A DNA stretch of 33,876 nucleotides from Acidobacteriota bacterium (lineage in GTDB: Bacteria > Acidobacteriota > Terriglobia > Acidiferrales > UBA7541). A program made the position numbers and the translations under genes. Where the stretch lies: assembly GCA_003165465.1 (NCBI GenBank), contig PLUM01000019.1:1-33876 (forward strand), read 5' to 3'. The notes under the pieces were generated by a model. The model did not search any database. It was not told the DNA's origin and saw only the letters and a program-made list of their open reading frames with translations. Shown here in pieces: positions 9,199 through 17,354 of this stretch. Position 1 is the stretch's first letter. Each line of letters starts with the position of its first letter.

Positions 9199-9719
9199 AT
9201 CGGTACGGAAAAAAGCTGAATCAGCTGGCGCAGGTCCACGACCAGAGCCAAACGCTCGTCGTGCCGCAACATGCCGCGGCAGTGGGGCATGTCCGGTGGC
9301 GAGTGGTCCAGCAGCGTCTGGGACGTCGCCGCGTATGTGCCAATCACTTCGTCCGCCGCGATTCCGATGTGCGTGTTCTCGCCATTCTCGTTTCCGGCCA
9401 ATACGGCCACGATGACGTTGCGTGGCGAAAGTCCCGGCCGGCGGCCTTCGGTGACCGCGATATCCACAACCGGAATAATAGTGCCGCGCAAATTGAAGAC
9501 ACCCATCAGGAACGGAGGCCCCAACGGTACGCGCGTGGTAAGCGGCCACTCCACGACCTCTTCCACTTCCAGCACCGGAAGGCAAAATCGTTCGCGGCCC
9601 GCGCGAAACACGCAGAATTGCCGCGTGAGCAACGGCTGTCCGGTCGACTCGGAAAGTTCGAACGTCTCTTCCGTGGACGAATTCGGAGGCAGCGCTTGCA
9701 AATGTGTTTCTTCTGGCAT
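9192..9719 (-). CDS. cheW: CheW coupling protein
   Basis: A 175-residue CheW with an N-terminal extension of about 30 residues (rich in Glu, Ser and Thr) before the CheW domain (about 33-170). The family signature is well kept: [22 protein letters not shown] and the closing [14 protein letters not shown]. It is the first CheW of the operon and lies directly upstream of the MCP gene, so it is the most likely coupling protein for that receptor and the hybrid CheA. Its ATG overlaps the stop of the response regulator gene by one base (TGATG). Confidence 0.92.
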   Translation of the reverse strand: MPEETHLQALPPNSSTEETFELSESTGQPLLTRQFCVFRAGRERFCLPVLEVEEVVEWPLTTRVPLGPPFLMGVFNLRGTIIPVVDIAVTEGRRPGLSPRNVIVAVLAGNENGENTHIGIAADEVIGTYAATSQTLLDHSPPDMPHCRGMLRHDERLALVVDLRQLIQLFSVPMI

Positions 9720-10078
9720 CAGGCGAATCGCCTCACTTCTTTCAGAAGATCTTCCGGAGCAAACGGTTTTGCAATGTAGCCATTCGCGCCCTGCTGCTCG
9801 GCCCAGTAGCGGTCGCTCGAAGTCGATTTCGAGGTCACAACTATGACCGGAATGTTCATATAAGCTTGCGAGTTCTTAAGTGACCTGCAAATCTGGAAAC
9901 CATTGCGATTTGGCATGACGACATCGAGCAAAATAAGATTGGGGCGCTCGGAGTCGATGGTCCGTTCGATCTGGTTGGGATCGCTAATGCCGATCGCACA
10001 ATACCCACCCTGTTCGAGAAGCGCCTGAATCATCCGCACCATGGTTATGGAGTCGTCAACGACTAAAATCTTCTTCAC
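9719..10078 (-). CDS. CheY/PilH-type single-domain response regulator
   Basis: A receiver domain with nothing attached. Taken from the GTG at 10078 it has 119 residues, with acidic pair D8-D9, phospho-acceptor D52 in LLDVVMPNRNG, Thr82 and lysine K104 in IAKPF. The GTG start is preferred because a GGAG lies nine bases upstream and the protein then begins directly at the receiver (KKILVVDD); an ATG at 10108 and a TTG at 10156 are in frame but have no clear ribosome site. This is a probable phosphate target of the hybrid CheA and the likely diffusible output, or a phosphate sink, of the system. It closely resembles PilG/PilH-type regulators in layout, which is family knowledge and not proof of pilus control. 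The 140 bases before the next gene upstream hold no gene. Confidence 0.88.
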   Translation of the reverse strand: MKKILVVDDSITMVRMIQALLEQGGYCAIGISDPNQIERTIDSERPNLILLDVVMPNRNGFQICRSLKNSQAYMNIPVIVVTSKSTSSDRYWAEQQGANGYIAKPFAPEDLLKEVRRFA

Positions 10079-10219
10079 CTTGATATACTCCAATTCAGAA
10101 TGGCCCATAGAGATGGAGAGCAATTGCCGGACCACTCGAATCCATGTGTTTCTCAAAACGACAACACTGCTAAATATTAGAGACTGAGACCCTTAGTGCG
10201 TTTCCCGCGCAAATCGGGT

Positions 10220-10891
10220 TTACGGCGCCTTCACCTTCTGCTTCTCCGCCGTCTCAAGCTGAGATTTCCAGTCGCTCAACTCCATTTCACTGCCGAGCGA
10301 GGAAAGCCTTTGGAGCATTTCATTCAAACGCAACGCCATGGTGCGAATGGTCTGCATCTGTTCCTGGCATCCGGCCGACAGCGACTCTTCCGACATCAGA
10401 ATCAGATCCGCATTGCCCAATAGCGATGTCAGCACGTTGAACATACCGGGCCGGGCTTCCAGCAAACTTCTGCCAAGAACATCGAAATACTGTTGCGAGG
10501 AATAGGTGAGTTCCGCTTCGCGTGCGCGTTTCTCCGCGCTGATTCGCCGAAGAGCTTCCTTGGCCACGGAGAATAGCGCTTCGGGCCATCCCGCATATTC
10601 CGGAAGCAGAAGCCAGTCGCCATATTTAGCTCGAACCGATGCAAGACTCGGCAGGTCGCCCACGGCACACACGGTCGATTCCATATACAGCGCCGGCGTG
10701 GACGGCAATTCTGTCCCCTGGTGCAACGGCCCTACGACGACAAGAGAGTAGTTCGTGGGGCTGGCCTGCCGTCTGACGTTCATGGAAACGGCGGTGATGT
10801 CCGGAGCATTCTTCTCCGTTTGCCAGCGGGCCGATATGGCCCGCACAAATTCGGCGTCATCCGAAACAACCAGGATTTGACCCGGGGTCAT
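10220..10891 (-). CDS. Degenerate receiver / HisKA-like protein lacking both phospho-sites
   Basis: A 223-residue protein not matched to a named family. Residues about 4-115 read like a receiver (QILVVSDD at the start, D11-D12), but the position of the phospho-acceptor aspartate is glycine, G54 (SLVVVGPL). Residues about 140-205 (LTSLLGNADLIL ... QTIRTMALRLNEMLQRLSSL) resemble the helix pair of a histidine-kinase dimerisation domain, yet the position of the phospho-histidine is P148. No ATPase domain follows. It therefore looks like a non-catalytic scaffold derived from two-component parts. It is translationally coupled to the 566-residue protein by an ATGA overlap. The resemblance is judged by eye; a profile comparison or structure prediction could overturn it. 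Confidence 0.7.
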   Translation of the reverse strand: MTPGQILVVSDDAEFVRAISARWQTEKNAPDITAVSMNVRRQASPTNYSLVVVGPLHQGTELPSTPALYMESTVCAVGDLPSLASVRAKYGDWLLLPEYAGWPEALFSVAKEALRRISAEKRAREAELTYSSQQYFDVLGRSLLEARPGMFNVLTSLLGNADLILMSEESLSAGCQEQMQTIRTMALRLNEMLQRLSSLGSEMELSDWKSQLETAEKQKVKAP

Positions 10892-12588
10892 CGTTTTTGT
10901 TCCTGCGCCGTGAGCTGTTCCGTTTCTTCAATCAGAGAGAGCAATCGCTTGACGCTCATCGCCAGATTTACGGCACTGTCGGTTTTCTGTGTGCGCTTGA
11001 GCTGATCGATGCGCTCCTGGAAGCGGGGAACTTCTTTTCGAGCATGCGTCACAGCCCTGTGCAGCGTCTTGAAATCGAGGAGGCGCTTCCTTCGTTCCAT
11101 GGCCGTGGAGAGCATGACCCGCGCCACAATGACGCGGCGCAGGTCCTCGGAATCCTGCCCGGATGCGCTGATGAACGCGGCCACTTCCCATGCGGACAAC
11201 AAGATCCGCGCGTCTTCCACCGTTATCGTGGTCATGGAGCGTCCGCGAACTGGCGGTGTTGCGATCAGTTGTTCCCAAATTATTTCTTCGAGATTTTCCA
11301 CGTCAACGGCGCCGACGTTCCCAGCCTTCTGCTCCAGCGATGAATTTGCCGTTCTCGGAGCGGCGTTCACAGCCGGCGGTTTTGGCAGCGGCATAACTGG
11401 GCTTGCGGCAACCGGCGGAGCGATGAATGGTGTTGGAATGGGACCCCGTTTTGGCTCAGGCTGTAGAGCGGGCTGCGCTGCGACCGGAGGCGCAAATTCA
11501 GGCGCGGCAGGAGGCGTGGCAGGAAGCGTGCCCAGAGGCGCGGATTGAGGCGCAGATTGAGGCGCGGATTGCACCTCGGACCGTGGCGCCGGATCGGGCC
11601 CGCCGGGAGACGCGCTCTGCTCGCTCGTTTTCGTTTCCGTGTCCTGTGCGCCGCTGGCCGCGCTGTCTGGTCTGGAAACCGAGCGCATCACTCCCAGCGC
11701 TTCTTCCAGGTCTTCGCGCAGGCACATCAATTGTTCGTACACACGGAAGGACGCGCCCTGCTTGTAATCGGATTCGAACGGAACTTTCCAGTTCTTGTGA
11801 AACAGCCTCAGTTTATCGAGTGGTTCCGTCTCGGAAAATCCAGCGGTCCGGCAATCGACGGCCTTCAGCCCGCGCCGCTCCAGATCGTTTAGCGCCACGC
11901 CAACCGCGCGCAAATCCGCGTGCAGCAACTGAATGAATGTCCGGCGGAAAAGAAAATTAAACCTGCATATCGATACCAGCGCGGCGGGATCGTAAAATGT
12001 TTTCCCCGCGGTTTCCTTTACGATGTGTCCTTGCTGCATCAACCCTTGTTCGACCAGGTCGCGCAGGCAGCTGGACTGTTGCGCGGTTTTCAATATGCGG
12101 TCCAGGGAGACGCAACACTCGAGTGGCTTCGCTTGTACTTCTCCCAGCAATGGCTGGAAAATCCTGGCGACGTCGGCGAATTCGATGCTCGACACGATCA
12201 AATCCTGGGGCGCGCTAAGAATGAAGTACTGCACGATGAGCAGGTCGACCTTATCCCGGTCGGTGGCATATTTTTCCGGTCTCGATAAGTGGCGCCGTAC
12301 GAAGATGCGGAGTCCCTCTTCACGCGCTACGTCGGGCGTTGTCAGAAACCTCCGGAGATGAACCGGCTGCACTTGCCTGTCCACTTCATCCAGCCAAAGA
12401 AGATCGCGTTCGCGAGTTTTTTTGTCGGGCCAGGGCGAGGGCTTGCGCCCGGCGGGATATGGCCCATCGGGCAACTCGCATTGCCGTATTAATGCCTGAT
12501 AGATCGGAAGCACACGGATGAACTCATCCCATGCGTGGCTCACGATGGGTGAGGTTGTCTGCTTGCCGGAATTTAGCGTGGTCGCCAT
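10888..12588 (-). CDS. Uncharacterised 566-residue protein with Pro/Ala-rich linker
   Basis: I do not recognise this protein. It has no signal peptide and no membrane segment, so it is likely cytoplasmic. An N-terminal mostly helical region (about 1-302) is followed by a linker rich in Pro, Ala, Gln and Ser (about 303-425, including SAPQSAPQSAP at 341-351), and then a C-terminal helical, Arg/Lys/Glu-rich region (about 426-566) with coiled-coil tendency near its end. It overlaps both neighbours (ATGA downstream, TGATG upstream), so it is made together with the chemosensory proteins. With the receptor having no sensing domain, this protein is a candidate for signal input or for localising the array, but that is only inference from position. 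Confidence 0.8.
   Translation of the reverse strand: MATTLNSGKQTTSPIVSHAWDEFIRVLPIYQALIRQCELPDGPYPAGRKPSPWPDKKTRERDLLWLDEVDRQVQPVHLRRFLTTPDVAREEGLRIFVRRHLSRPEKYATDRDKVDLLIVQYFILSAPQDLIVSSIEFADVARIFQPLLGEVQAKPLECCVSLDRILKTAQQSSCLRDLVEQGLMQQGHIVKETAGKTFYDPAALVSICRFNFLFRRTFIQLLHADLRAVGVALNDLERRGLKAVDCRTAGFSETEPLDKLRLFHKNWKVPFESDYKQGASFRVYEQLMCLREDLEEALGVMRSVSRPDSAASGAQDTETKTSEQSASPGGPDPAPRSEVQSAPQSAPQSAPLGTLPATPPAAPEFAPPVAAQPALQPEPKRGPIPTPFIAPPVAASPVMPLPKPPAVNAAPRTANSSLEQKAGNVGAVDVENLEEIIWEQLIATPPVRGRSMTTITVEDARILLSAWEVAAFISASGQDSEDLRRVIVARVMLSTAMERRKRLLDFKTLHRAVTHARKEVPRFQERIDQLKRTQKTDSAVNLAMSVKRLLSLIEETEQLTAQEQKR
11536..11571. repeat. Three 12-base tandem repeats in the linker coding region
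   Basis: On the plus strand the units AGGCGCGGATTG, AGGCGCAGATTG and AGGCGCGGATTG follow each other without gaps. They encode the SAPQ repeats in the linker of the 566-residue protein. Length change by multiples of 12 would keep the reading frame. Confidence 0.8.
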
Positions 12589-12941
12589 CAGCCTTGAATG
12601 ATCCAGTTGCGGACTTCCGCCATGAAGCTCGCCGCGATTGCCCGGCGTCCATCGTTCAGTCGAAGCGCCACAACGATCGCATCCGCTCCAAGAGAACCGT
12701 CGGAATTTTTAATGTGGAGTTTGTCTTCCAACTCCAATAAAAGCCGTGATTCGAAAAAAATCGTTGTGGATGTCCCGAATTCGATTACTGTACGTTCCTC
12801 CAAGCCCTGGCCTTTCCCTCGCGGCACGACCACCACGATTGGAATGCGCATCGACGTGACGTCCTCGAACAGCTCCGTCAATCGCCGCAGTACAGATTCT
12901 TCTTGAGGCAGTGTTTCCAGATGTTCTTTCTGTCTCATCAT
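12588..12941 (-). CDS. Small PilZ-like protein lacking the c-di-GMP motifs
   Basis: A 117-residue protein, the first gene of the minus-strand chemosensory operon. The pattern of short beta strands, MRIPIVVVV, then RTVIEFGTSTTIFFESRLLLELEDKLHI, then ADAIVVALR and the closing AEVRNWIIQG, resembles the fold and ending of small acidobacterial PilZ proteins. The RxxxR and (D/N)xSxxG motifs needed for cyclic di-GMP binding are missing, so if it is PilZ-like it is a non-binding variant. An AAGGA lies about 10 bases upstream of the ATG at 12941, and the sigma-54 promoter candidate lies 98 bases upstream. The family call is tentative; otherwise it is an unknown small protein. Confidence 0.7.
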   Translation of the reverse strand: MMRQKEHLETLPQEESVLRRLTELFEDVTSMRIPIVVVVPRGKGQGLEERTVIEFGTSTTIFFESRLLLELEDKLHIKNSDGSLGADAIVVALRLNDGRRAIAASFMAEVRNWIIQG

Positions 12942-13038
12942 TTTTAAAAAATCCTTGGTGAAACCCTTGGCCCGGCAGTGCTTGCACGTGTTTCCGCTTC
13001 ACCTTCGGCTGGAAGACACGAAGGCACGCGCTAACTCT

Positions 13039-13054
13039 TGCAAGAGAACGGCCA
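13039..13054 (-). promoter_or_regulatory. Sigma-54 (-24/-12) promoter of the chemosensory operon
   Basis: Read on the minus strand the sequence is TGGCCGTTCTCTTGCA. It keeps the TGGC and TTGCA blocks of the consensus, with GG and GC exactly ten bases apart. It points at the operon whose first ATG is at 12941; transcription would begin near 13028 and leave a leader of about 87 bases. The next genes upstream encode a sigma-54 activator and its kinase, which supports the call. The whole spacer 12942-13230 holds no gene. Confidence 0.75.
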
Positions 13055-13206
13055 AAGCACGATCGGAAAAGGGGCGGAGCTAAGTGGCTATTTTTGTTAA
13101 TGTTTACTTATGCTTCTGGAAGGATCGTTTTTCCGAATCTCAATCTGCGACACTTTGTCTCATGCACGGCGCGAATTCCTGCCCTTGCCGCTTAAACGGA
13201 TGGAGA

Positions 13207-13227
13207 CGGATGGAGACACGCCATCCG
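13207..13227 (-). promoter_or_regulatory. CGGATGG/CCATCCG inverted repeat: terminator stem or activator site
   Basis: A perfect 7-base inverted repeat with a 7-base loop lies four bases past the stop of the sigma-54 activator gene and about 155 bases upstream of the -24 element. A 10-base direct repeat (ACGGATGGAG twice, from 13196) overlaps it. There is no T-run on the minus strand, so it is a poor intrinsic terminator. Its distance from the promoter is typical for an upstream activator site. Either reading is possible. Confidence 0.4.
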
Positions 13228-13230
13228 CCT

Positions 13231-14637
13231 TTAACTCGTGGTTTCTTCTTTCAGCTGACTTGCGGCAATCTGGTAGCGCTTGAGTTTGCGGTAAAGCGTG
13301 GCGCGGCTGATGCCCAACAACTCGCCCGCCTTTTCCTTGTTTCCGCCCACCTTTTCAAATACTCGCTGGATCGTCAGCCGTTCGAGGTCGTCGAGTGCGA
13401 CGGTCGAGGCGGCATCGTCTTCCATCGGAGTGGGAAGTTGCACGTTAGGAGCGTCGTTCTCGTTCCGCAATGCAGGGGCCAAGTCGCTTTCATCGATGCA
13501 CCGGTGATCGCCAAGCGCCAATGCGCGGCTGATGCAATTTTCCAACTCGCGCACGTTGCCCGGCCAGTCGTGATGCATTAGAAGTTTTATGGCTGCCGGA
13601 GTGACTTCGATCGTTTCGCCTTCGGCATGGCGATCCAGAAAACAGTGCACCAGCATGGGAATGTCCGAGCGTCTTTCCCGCAAGGGAGGGATGAAAACGG
13701 AAACGACATTGAGCCGGTAGTAGAGATCTTTTCGAAACGTGCCATCGCGGAGCGCCGCATTTAAGTCCCGGTTCGTGGCCGCAACCACGCGGACCTGCAC
13801 GCTGATGTTCGTGTTGCTTCCCACGGGACGTATTTCCTTTTCCTGCAGAACACGCAGCAGTTTGGCCTGCAACTCAAGCGGCAATTCTCCGATTTCGTCC
13901 AAAAAAATCGTGCCACCGTCGGCGGCTTGAAACAGCCCCATCTTCGATTTGGCCGCTCCCGTGAACGCGCCCTTGGTGTAGCCGAACAGGTCGCTCTCCA
14001 TCAGCGTCGGAACCAGGGCTCCACAGTCCACGGTCACAAACGGGCGCTTCGCAAACGCTCCCCGGTAATGGATGGCGCGCGCCACCAATTCTTTTCCCGT
14101 GCCGCTTTCCCCGCGGATCAATACCGGCGTCCAGGTGTCCTTCAGCCGGCCGATCATCTGCAACACTTCGCGAATCTTGGACGACTCGCCAATGATTCCA
14201 TCGAGTTGCTGGTCGGTTTCGACGCGTTCTCGCAGGACCCGGTTCTCCTGCACCAGCCGGATTTTTTCTTCCATCCGGCGAAGCAGTAACCGCAGCTCTT
14301 CCACCCGGAACGGCTTCTGAATGTAGTCGTAGGCGCCGAGTTTCATGGCTTCGACGGCGGATGCGATCGAGCCGTGTCCGGTCATGATGACGACTTCGGT
14401 TGACGGCAGGCGGGATTTGATCTGGCGAAGCAGTTCCGCTCCCGACAGTTTGGGCAGCCGCAGATCCACAAGGACGATATCCGGCGCGCTGGCGAGTCCC
14501 TGAGCCAGCGCCGTTTCCGCGCTCTCCGCCTCGGAACAGACGTAGCCCAGCGTGCCTCCCACGGTCATGCACAAGCGCCTGATCGTGTATTCATCGTCCA
14601 CGACGAGAAGTCGAATGCGTGAATCTTCCACGGTCAT
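13231..14637 (-). CDS. NtrC-type sigma-54-dependent response regulator
   Basis: A 468-residue enhancer-binding protein. The N-terminal receiver (about 8-125) has D14-D15, phospho-acceptor D58 in VDLRLPKLSG and K108 in IQKPF. The AAA+ domain (about 145-385) has Walker A GESGTGKE (176-183), the GAFTGA sigma-54 contact loop (223-228) and Walker B TIFLDE (243-248). A Fis-type helix-turn-helix closes the protein (GGNKEKAGELLGISRATLYRKLKRY). All residues needed for sigma-54 activation are present. The start at 14637 overlaps the kinase stop as ATGA; a longer reading is unsupported. The gene is followed by a sigma-54 promoter on the same strand, so the natural target is the chemosensory operon downstream. 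That target is inference. Confidence 0.95.
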   Translation of the reverse strand: MTVEDSRIRLLVVDDEYTIRRLCMTVGGTLGYVCSEAESAETALAQGLASAPDIVLVDLRLPKLSGAELLRQIKSRLPSTEVVIMTGHGSIASAVEAMKLGAYDYIQKPFRVEELRLLLRRMEEKIRLVQENRVLRERVETDQQLDGIIGESSKIREVLQMIGRLKDTWTPVLIRGESGTGKELVARAIHYRGAFAKRPFVTVDCGALVPTLMESDLFGYTKGAFTGAAKSKMGLFQAADGGTIFLDEIGELPLELQAKLLRVLQEKEIRPVGSNTNISVQVRVVAATNRDLNAALRDGTFRKDLYYRLNVVSVFIPPLRERRSDIPMLVHCFLDRHAEGETIEVTPAAIKLLMHHDWPGNVRELENCISRALALGDHRCIDESDLAPALRNENDAPNVQLPTPMEDDAASTVALDDLERLTIQRVFEKVGGNKEKAGELLGISRATLYRKLKRYQIAASQLKEETTS

Positions 14638-16994
14638 CTGCTTACTCCCGAGCGATCTCGTGCGCGCACATCCGCCGATGCCACAGGCTGTGCGTGGATC
14701 GTTGCAACCGGTAACTGGATCAACACCGTGCACCCGCCGCCTTCGGAATTGTTGAAGCACCGAATTTCGCCCAGATGTTCCTCTACGACCGCATGGCAGA
14801 TGCTCAGGCCCAGTCCCGTGCCTTTTCCCGCGGGTTTGGTCGTGAAGAACGGCTCGAAAATGTGCTCCAGGTTTGAAATTCCGGGCCCGTTATCCAGAAA
14901 ACGAATCTCAACGGTTTCCGGAGTGAATGACGTTTCCACTTGAATTCTGCCGCGGCCCTCCACCTGCTCGATCGCGTCGAAGGCATTGTTGAGAATGTTC
15001 AGGAACACTTGCGCGATCTGGTGCGGGTCGGCAACGATCACCGGAAGGTCTTCCGCCAGGCGTTCCACGATCTCCACATTCCGATCCGTAAGTCCATACG
15101 AACGCGATTCCACGATTTGCCGCAGAATCGAATTGATTTGAACAGGCTCGCGTTGTGGAGGCATCTCTCTTGCGAAACGCAGCATGTTTTGAACGATTAA
15201 ACGCGTTCGCTCGGCTTCCTGCAGAATGATTCGCAATTCCTGGCGGGCTAATTCCGGAATGTCCGGTTTCTCCAACACAAGTTCGGTGAACCCAATGATC
15301 GATGCCAGCGGATTATTGACCTCATGGGCCACACTCGATACCAATTGGCCGAGGGCAGCCATTTTCTCGCTGCGCCCCAGCTTGGACTGAAGCAGCGACG
15401 ATTCCGTAACGTCCGTCAGCACTACGATGGCGTTTCGATCATCCCCATGCCCTTCGCGCATGGAACTGAGGTGCACGGCGAATTGTGTGGAATTCCCGCT
15501 CTTGCCCACAAATGGAAGGTCGAGCCGCTGGACCATGCCATTGTCCAGGACCGTCCGTAGGGCATCCTGAAATACAGGACGATGCGCATCGTGAACCAAC
15601 CGCGCGAGCGGCATGCCCAGAAGCGCGTCTGCCGTATATCCGAGATCCGCGGCCCGGTGGTTCACATATGCAATGTGTCCGGACGAGTCCAATACGAGAA
15701 TCACGCTTTGGGTGTGGTTCAAGATGCCATCGTTGAAATCGCGCTCGCGCTGCAGAGCCGCCTGCGAAGATTTCTGGTCGGTTATATCGAGAATTAGGCC
15801 TCGGTACTGCACGAGATTTCCCTTCGAGTCGTGTACCGAGGTGATGTCGAGAAGCGCATTGAGCGCGCGCCCGCTTTTTCTCCGCAAAGCAGCCTCATGG
15901 TTGCGCAGGGACTTCCATCGAGACAATCCCTTAAGCAAGTGGACCTTCTCGGCGTCATGCAGAAACAGGTCCTCGAACAAATTAAATTCCAAGAGCTCTT
16001 CCACATTCGAATAGCCCAGCATGTGCGCCAGCGCGGGATTTGCGCCGAGTATCCGGCCGTCCGGATCGCAGAAAAAGGCCCCCTCCTGAATGCTGTCGAA
16101 TAAATCGTGGTAGCGCCGCTCCGCCTCCAATTGGTCGCTGATATTGACGAGCACGTGGACCGTATTTGCACCCGGCTCCCGGTCCTGGGCCATCTTGGTG
16201 GTGGAGACCAGAAAACTGCACCCTGAAAAAAGTTCCACCGGGCCTTCCACGCCCTCCGGCTTGCCGGGACACAGCGGACACGGTGTGGAGTCTTCGCGCC
16301 CCGCAAGTTTCAAGACTTCACGGATAGGGCGGCCAATCAGCTGGGACGGATGCGATCCAATGCGGTCGGCGAGTGACCGGTTGATTCGAATGATATTGGC
16401 ATTGGCGTCGTGAACGACAATCGAGTCCGGAATCGTATCCACCACTTGCAGCCACTTCTCGCGGGAGCGGTACACCCGCTCGAAGAGGCGGGCATGATCG
16501 AGCAAGCCTGCGAATACGGTGCCCAGGTGTGTTAATTGTCTTAAGGCAACTTCATTGAGAGAATTCACTTGGCCAGGCCACACCAATACGGCCGAACCAC
16601 GCAACCCGCTTTGACCCAGCAACGGTATCGTCACCCGCTCGTGCTCGGTATCTTCATGCGGCAGGGAAATTTCATTCAAGGCGGTCCCGCACGGAATTGC
16701 TCTTTCAGCGGATCGCGCCAGCTTGCAACTCATGGCGTTCGAAGGAAACATGTCTCCCAAAGCCATCCAGGGCTGGCATCCGTTTGCTTCCTTGACGATT
16801 GCCTCGTCTCGATTTGAGAACGCACAACAGCATACGGTGCTCGCGCCAAAGAACTCTTCTGCCTCACGGCGGAAGAGTTGAAACAATTCTCTCGGATTCA
16901 GGCCGTGGGATTCGGTGACTAGGCGGACAAGCAGCGTCTCAAATGAGAATGATACTGCTTCGGTCGTCTCGGAAGTGACCAATGTGGCACACAT
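14634..16994 (-). CDS. GAF-PAS-PAS-PAS sensor histidine kinase (NtrB type)
   Basis: About 786 residues from the ATG at 16994; further in-frame starts upstream to 17171 cannot be excluded, because no strong ribosome site marks the start. No membrane segment is seen, so sensing is cytoplasmic. Order: GAF-like domain (about 18-175, with a CCC run at 55-57), PAS1 (about 180-295, with a CPLC pair of cysteines at 239-242), PAS2 (about 297-410), PAS3 (about 420-535), HisKA with phospho-histidine H557 in SSVAHEVNNPLAS, and the ATPase domain (NILNNAFDAIE, LDNGPGI, FFTTKPAGKGTGLGL). It is the cognate kinase of the sigma-54 activator, with which it overlaps by four bases. The cysteine cluster could mean redox or metal sensing, which is speculation. 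Confidence 0.93.
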   Translation of the reverse strand: MCATLVTSETTEAVSFSFETLLVRLVTESHGLNPRELFQLFRREAEEFFGASTVCCCAFSNRDEAIVKEANGCQPWMALGDMFPSNAMSCKLARSAERAIPCGTALNEISLPHEDTEHERVTIPLLGQSGLRGSAVLVWPGQVNSLNEVALRQLTHLGTVFAGLLDHARLFERVYRSREKWLQVVDTIPDSIVVHDANANIIRINRSLADRIGSHPSQLIGRPIREVLKLAGREDSTPCPLCPGKPEGVEGPVELFSGCSFLVSTTKMAQDREPGANTVHVLVNISDQLEAERRYHDLFDSIQEGAFFCDPDGRILGANPALAHMLGYSNVEELLEFNLFEDLFLHDAEKVHLLKGLSRWKSLRNHEAALRRKSGRALNALLDITSVHDSKGNLVQYRGLILDITDQKSSQAALQRERDFNDGILNHTQSVILVLDSSGHIAYVNHRAADLGYTADALLGMPLARLVHDAHRPVFQDALRTVLDNGMVQRLDLPFVGKSGNSTQFAVHLSSMREGHGDDRNAIVVLTDVTESSLLQSKLGRSEKMAALGQLVSSVAHEVNNPLASIIGFTELVLEKPDIPELARQELRIILQEAERTRLIVQNMLRFAREMPPQREPVQINSILRQIVESRSYGLTDRNVEIVERLAEDLPVIVADPHQIAQVFLNILNNAFDAIEQVEGRGRIQVETSFTPETVEIRFLDNGPGISNLEHIFEPFFTTKPAGKGTGLGLSICHAVVEEHLGEIRCFNNSEGGGCTVLIQLPVATIHAQPVASADVRARDRSGVSR

Positions 16995-17354
16995 GCGGCT
17001 GGGAGATGCATGCTCCTGAGTTTCATTGTGGGTCTTGAGTGCGATTCCCAATTTGAATCGTATCCACTTAACTGTCAATGGAACCCGGAACGGAGCACAG
17101 TGATTCAGTAACCCCCCATCTCGCGTGAAATCGCAAACTGAGACGTGCCGCCCTCTATTTCTGTGGCGCATGAGACTGTCAAAGGGAAGCGACCGGGAAT
17201 TTCCCGGGAAGCCGCCTCTCCGTATGTCCTTTGTTGTCCATTATATACATGCTCCTTTTCATATTGGGACACCAATTCTGCAAAGACCGATGCTCATGGT
17301 ATGGCTCGTGCAATACAGGTACACGAATTGATGTCATATCTCTGGAGGGTATCT
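16995..17354. other. Divergent intergenic region between the kinase and the second chemosensory operon
   Basis: This 360-base stretch separates leftward and rightward transcription and must hold promoters for both. No intact gene is seen. It contains the palindrome at 17193-17207 and an AT-rich stretch near 17240 (TTATATAC), but I could not place a convincing -35/-10 pair. A GG...GC pair near 17274 (TTGGGACACCAATTCTGC) has 11 bases between the pairs and is not counted as a sigma-54 promoter. Confidence 0.6.
17193..17207. promoter_or_regulatory. CCGGGAATTTCCCGG palindrome, operator candidate
   Basis: A perfect 7-1-7 palindrome in the divergent intergenic region, 148 bases before the TonB-like gene and 199 bases before the kinase start. 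The position and symmetry fit a binding site for a dimeric regulator. No second copy was noticed in the window. The binding protein is unknown. Confidence 0.5.

Noticed and set aside
125..12941. Naming the operon a type IV pilus Pil-Chp system
   Set aside because: The layout recalls it, but no pilus structural, ATPase or assembly gene is in the window, and the tandem CheW and DUF4388 proteins differ from Pil-Chp.
14637..14760. Longer N-terminus for the sigma-54 activator
   Set aside because: The extra residues translate the kinase coding region out of frame; the ATGA overlap at 14637 places the receiver correctly at the N-terminus.
17270..17290. Possible second sigma-54 promoter before the TonB-like gene
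   Set aside because: The GG and GC pairs are 11 bases apart instead of 10, and spacing is strict for sigma-54.
17145..17354. Longer N-terminus for the TonB-like protein
   Set aside because: The extension crosses the 15-base palindrome, precedes a clear signal peptide and ignores the GGAGG site just before 17355.
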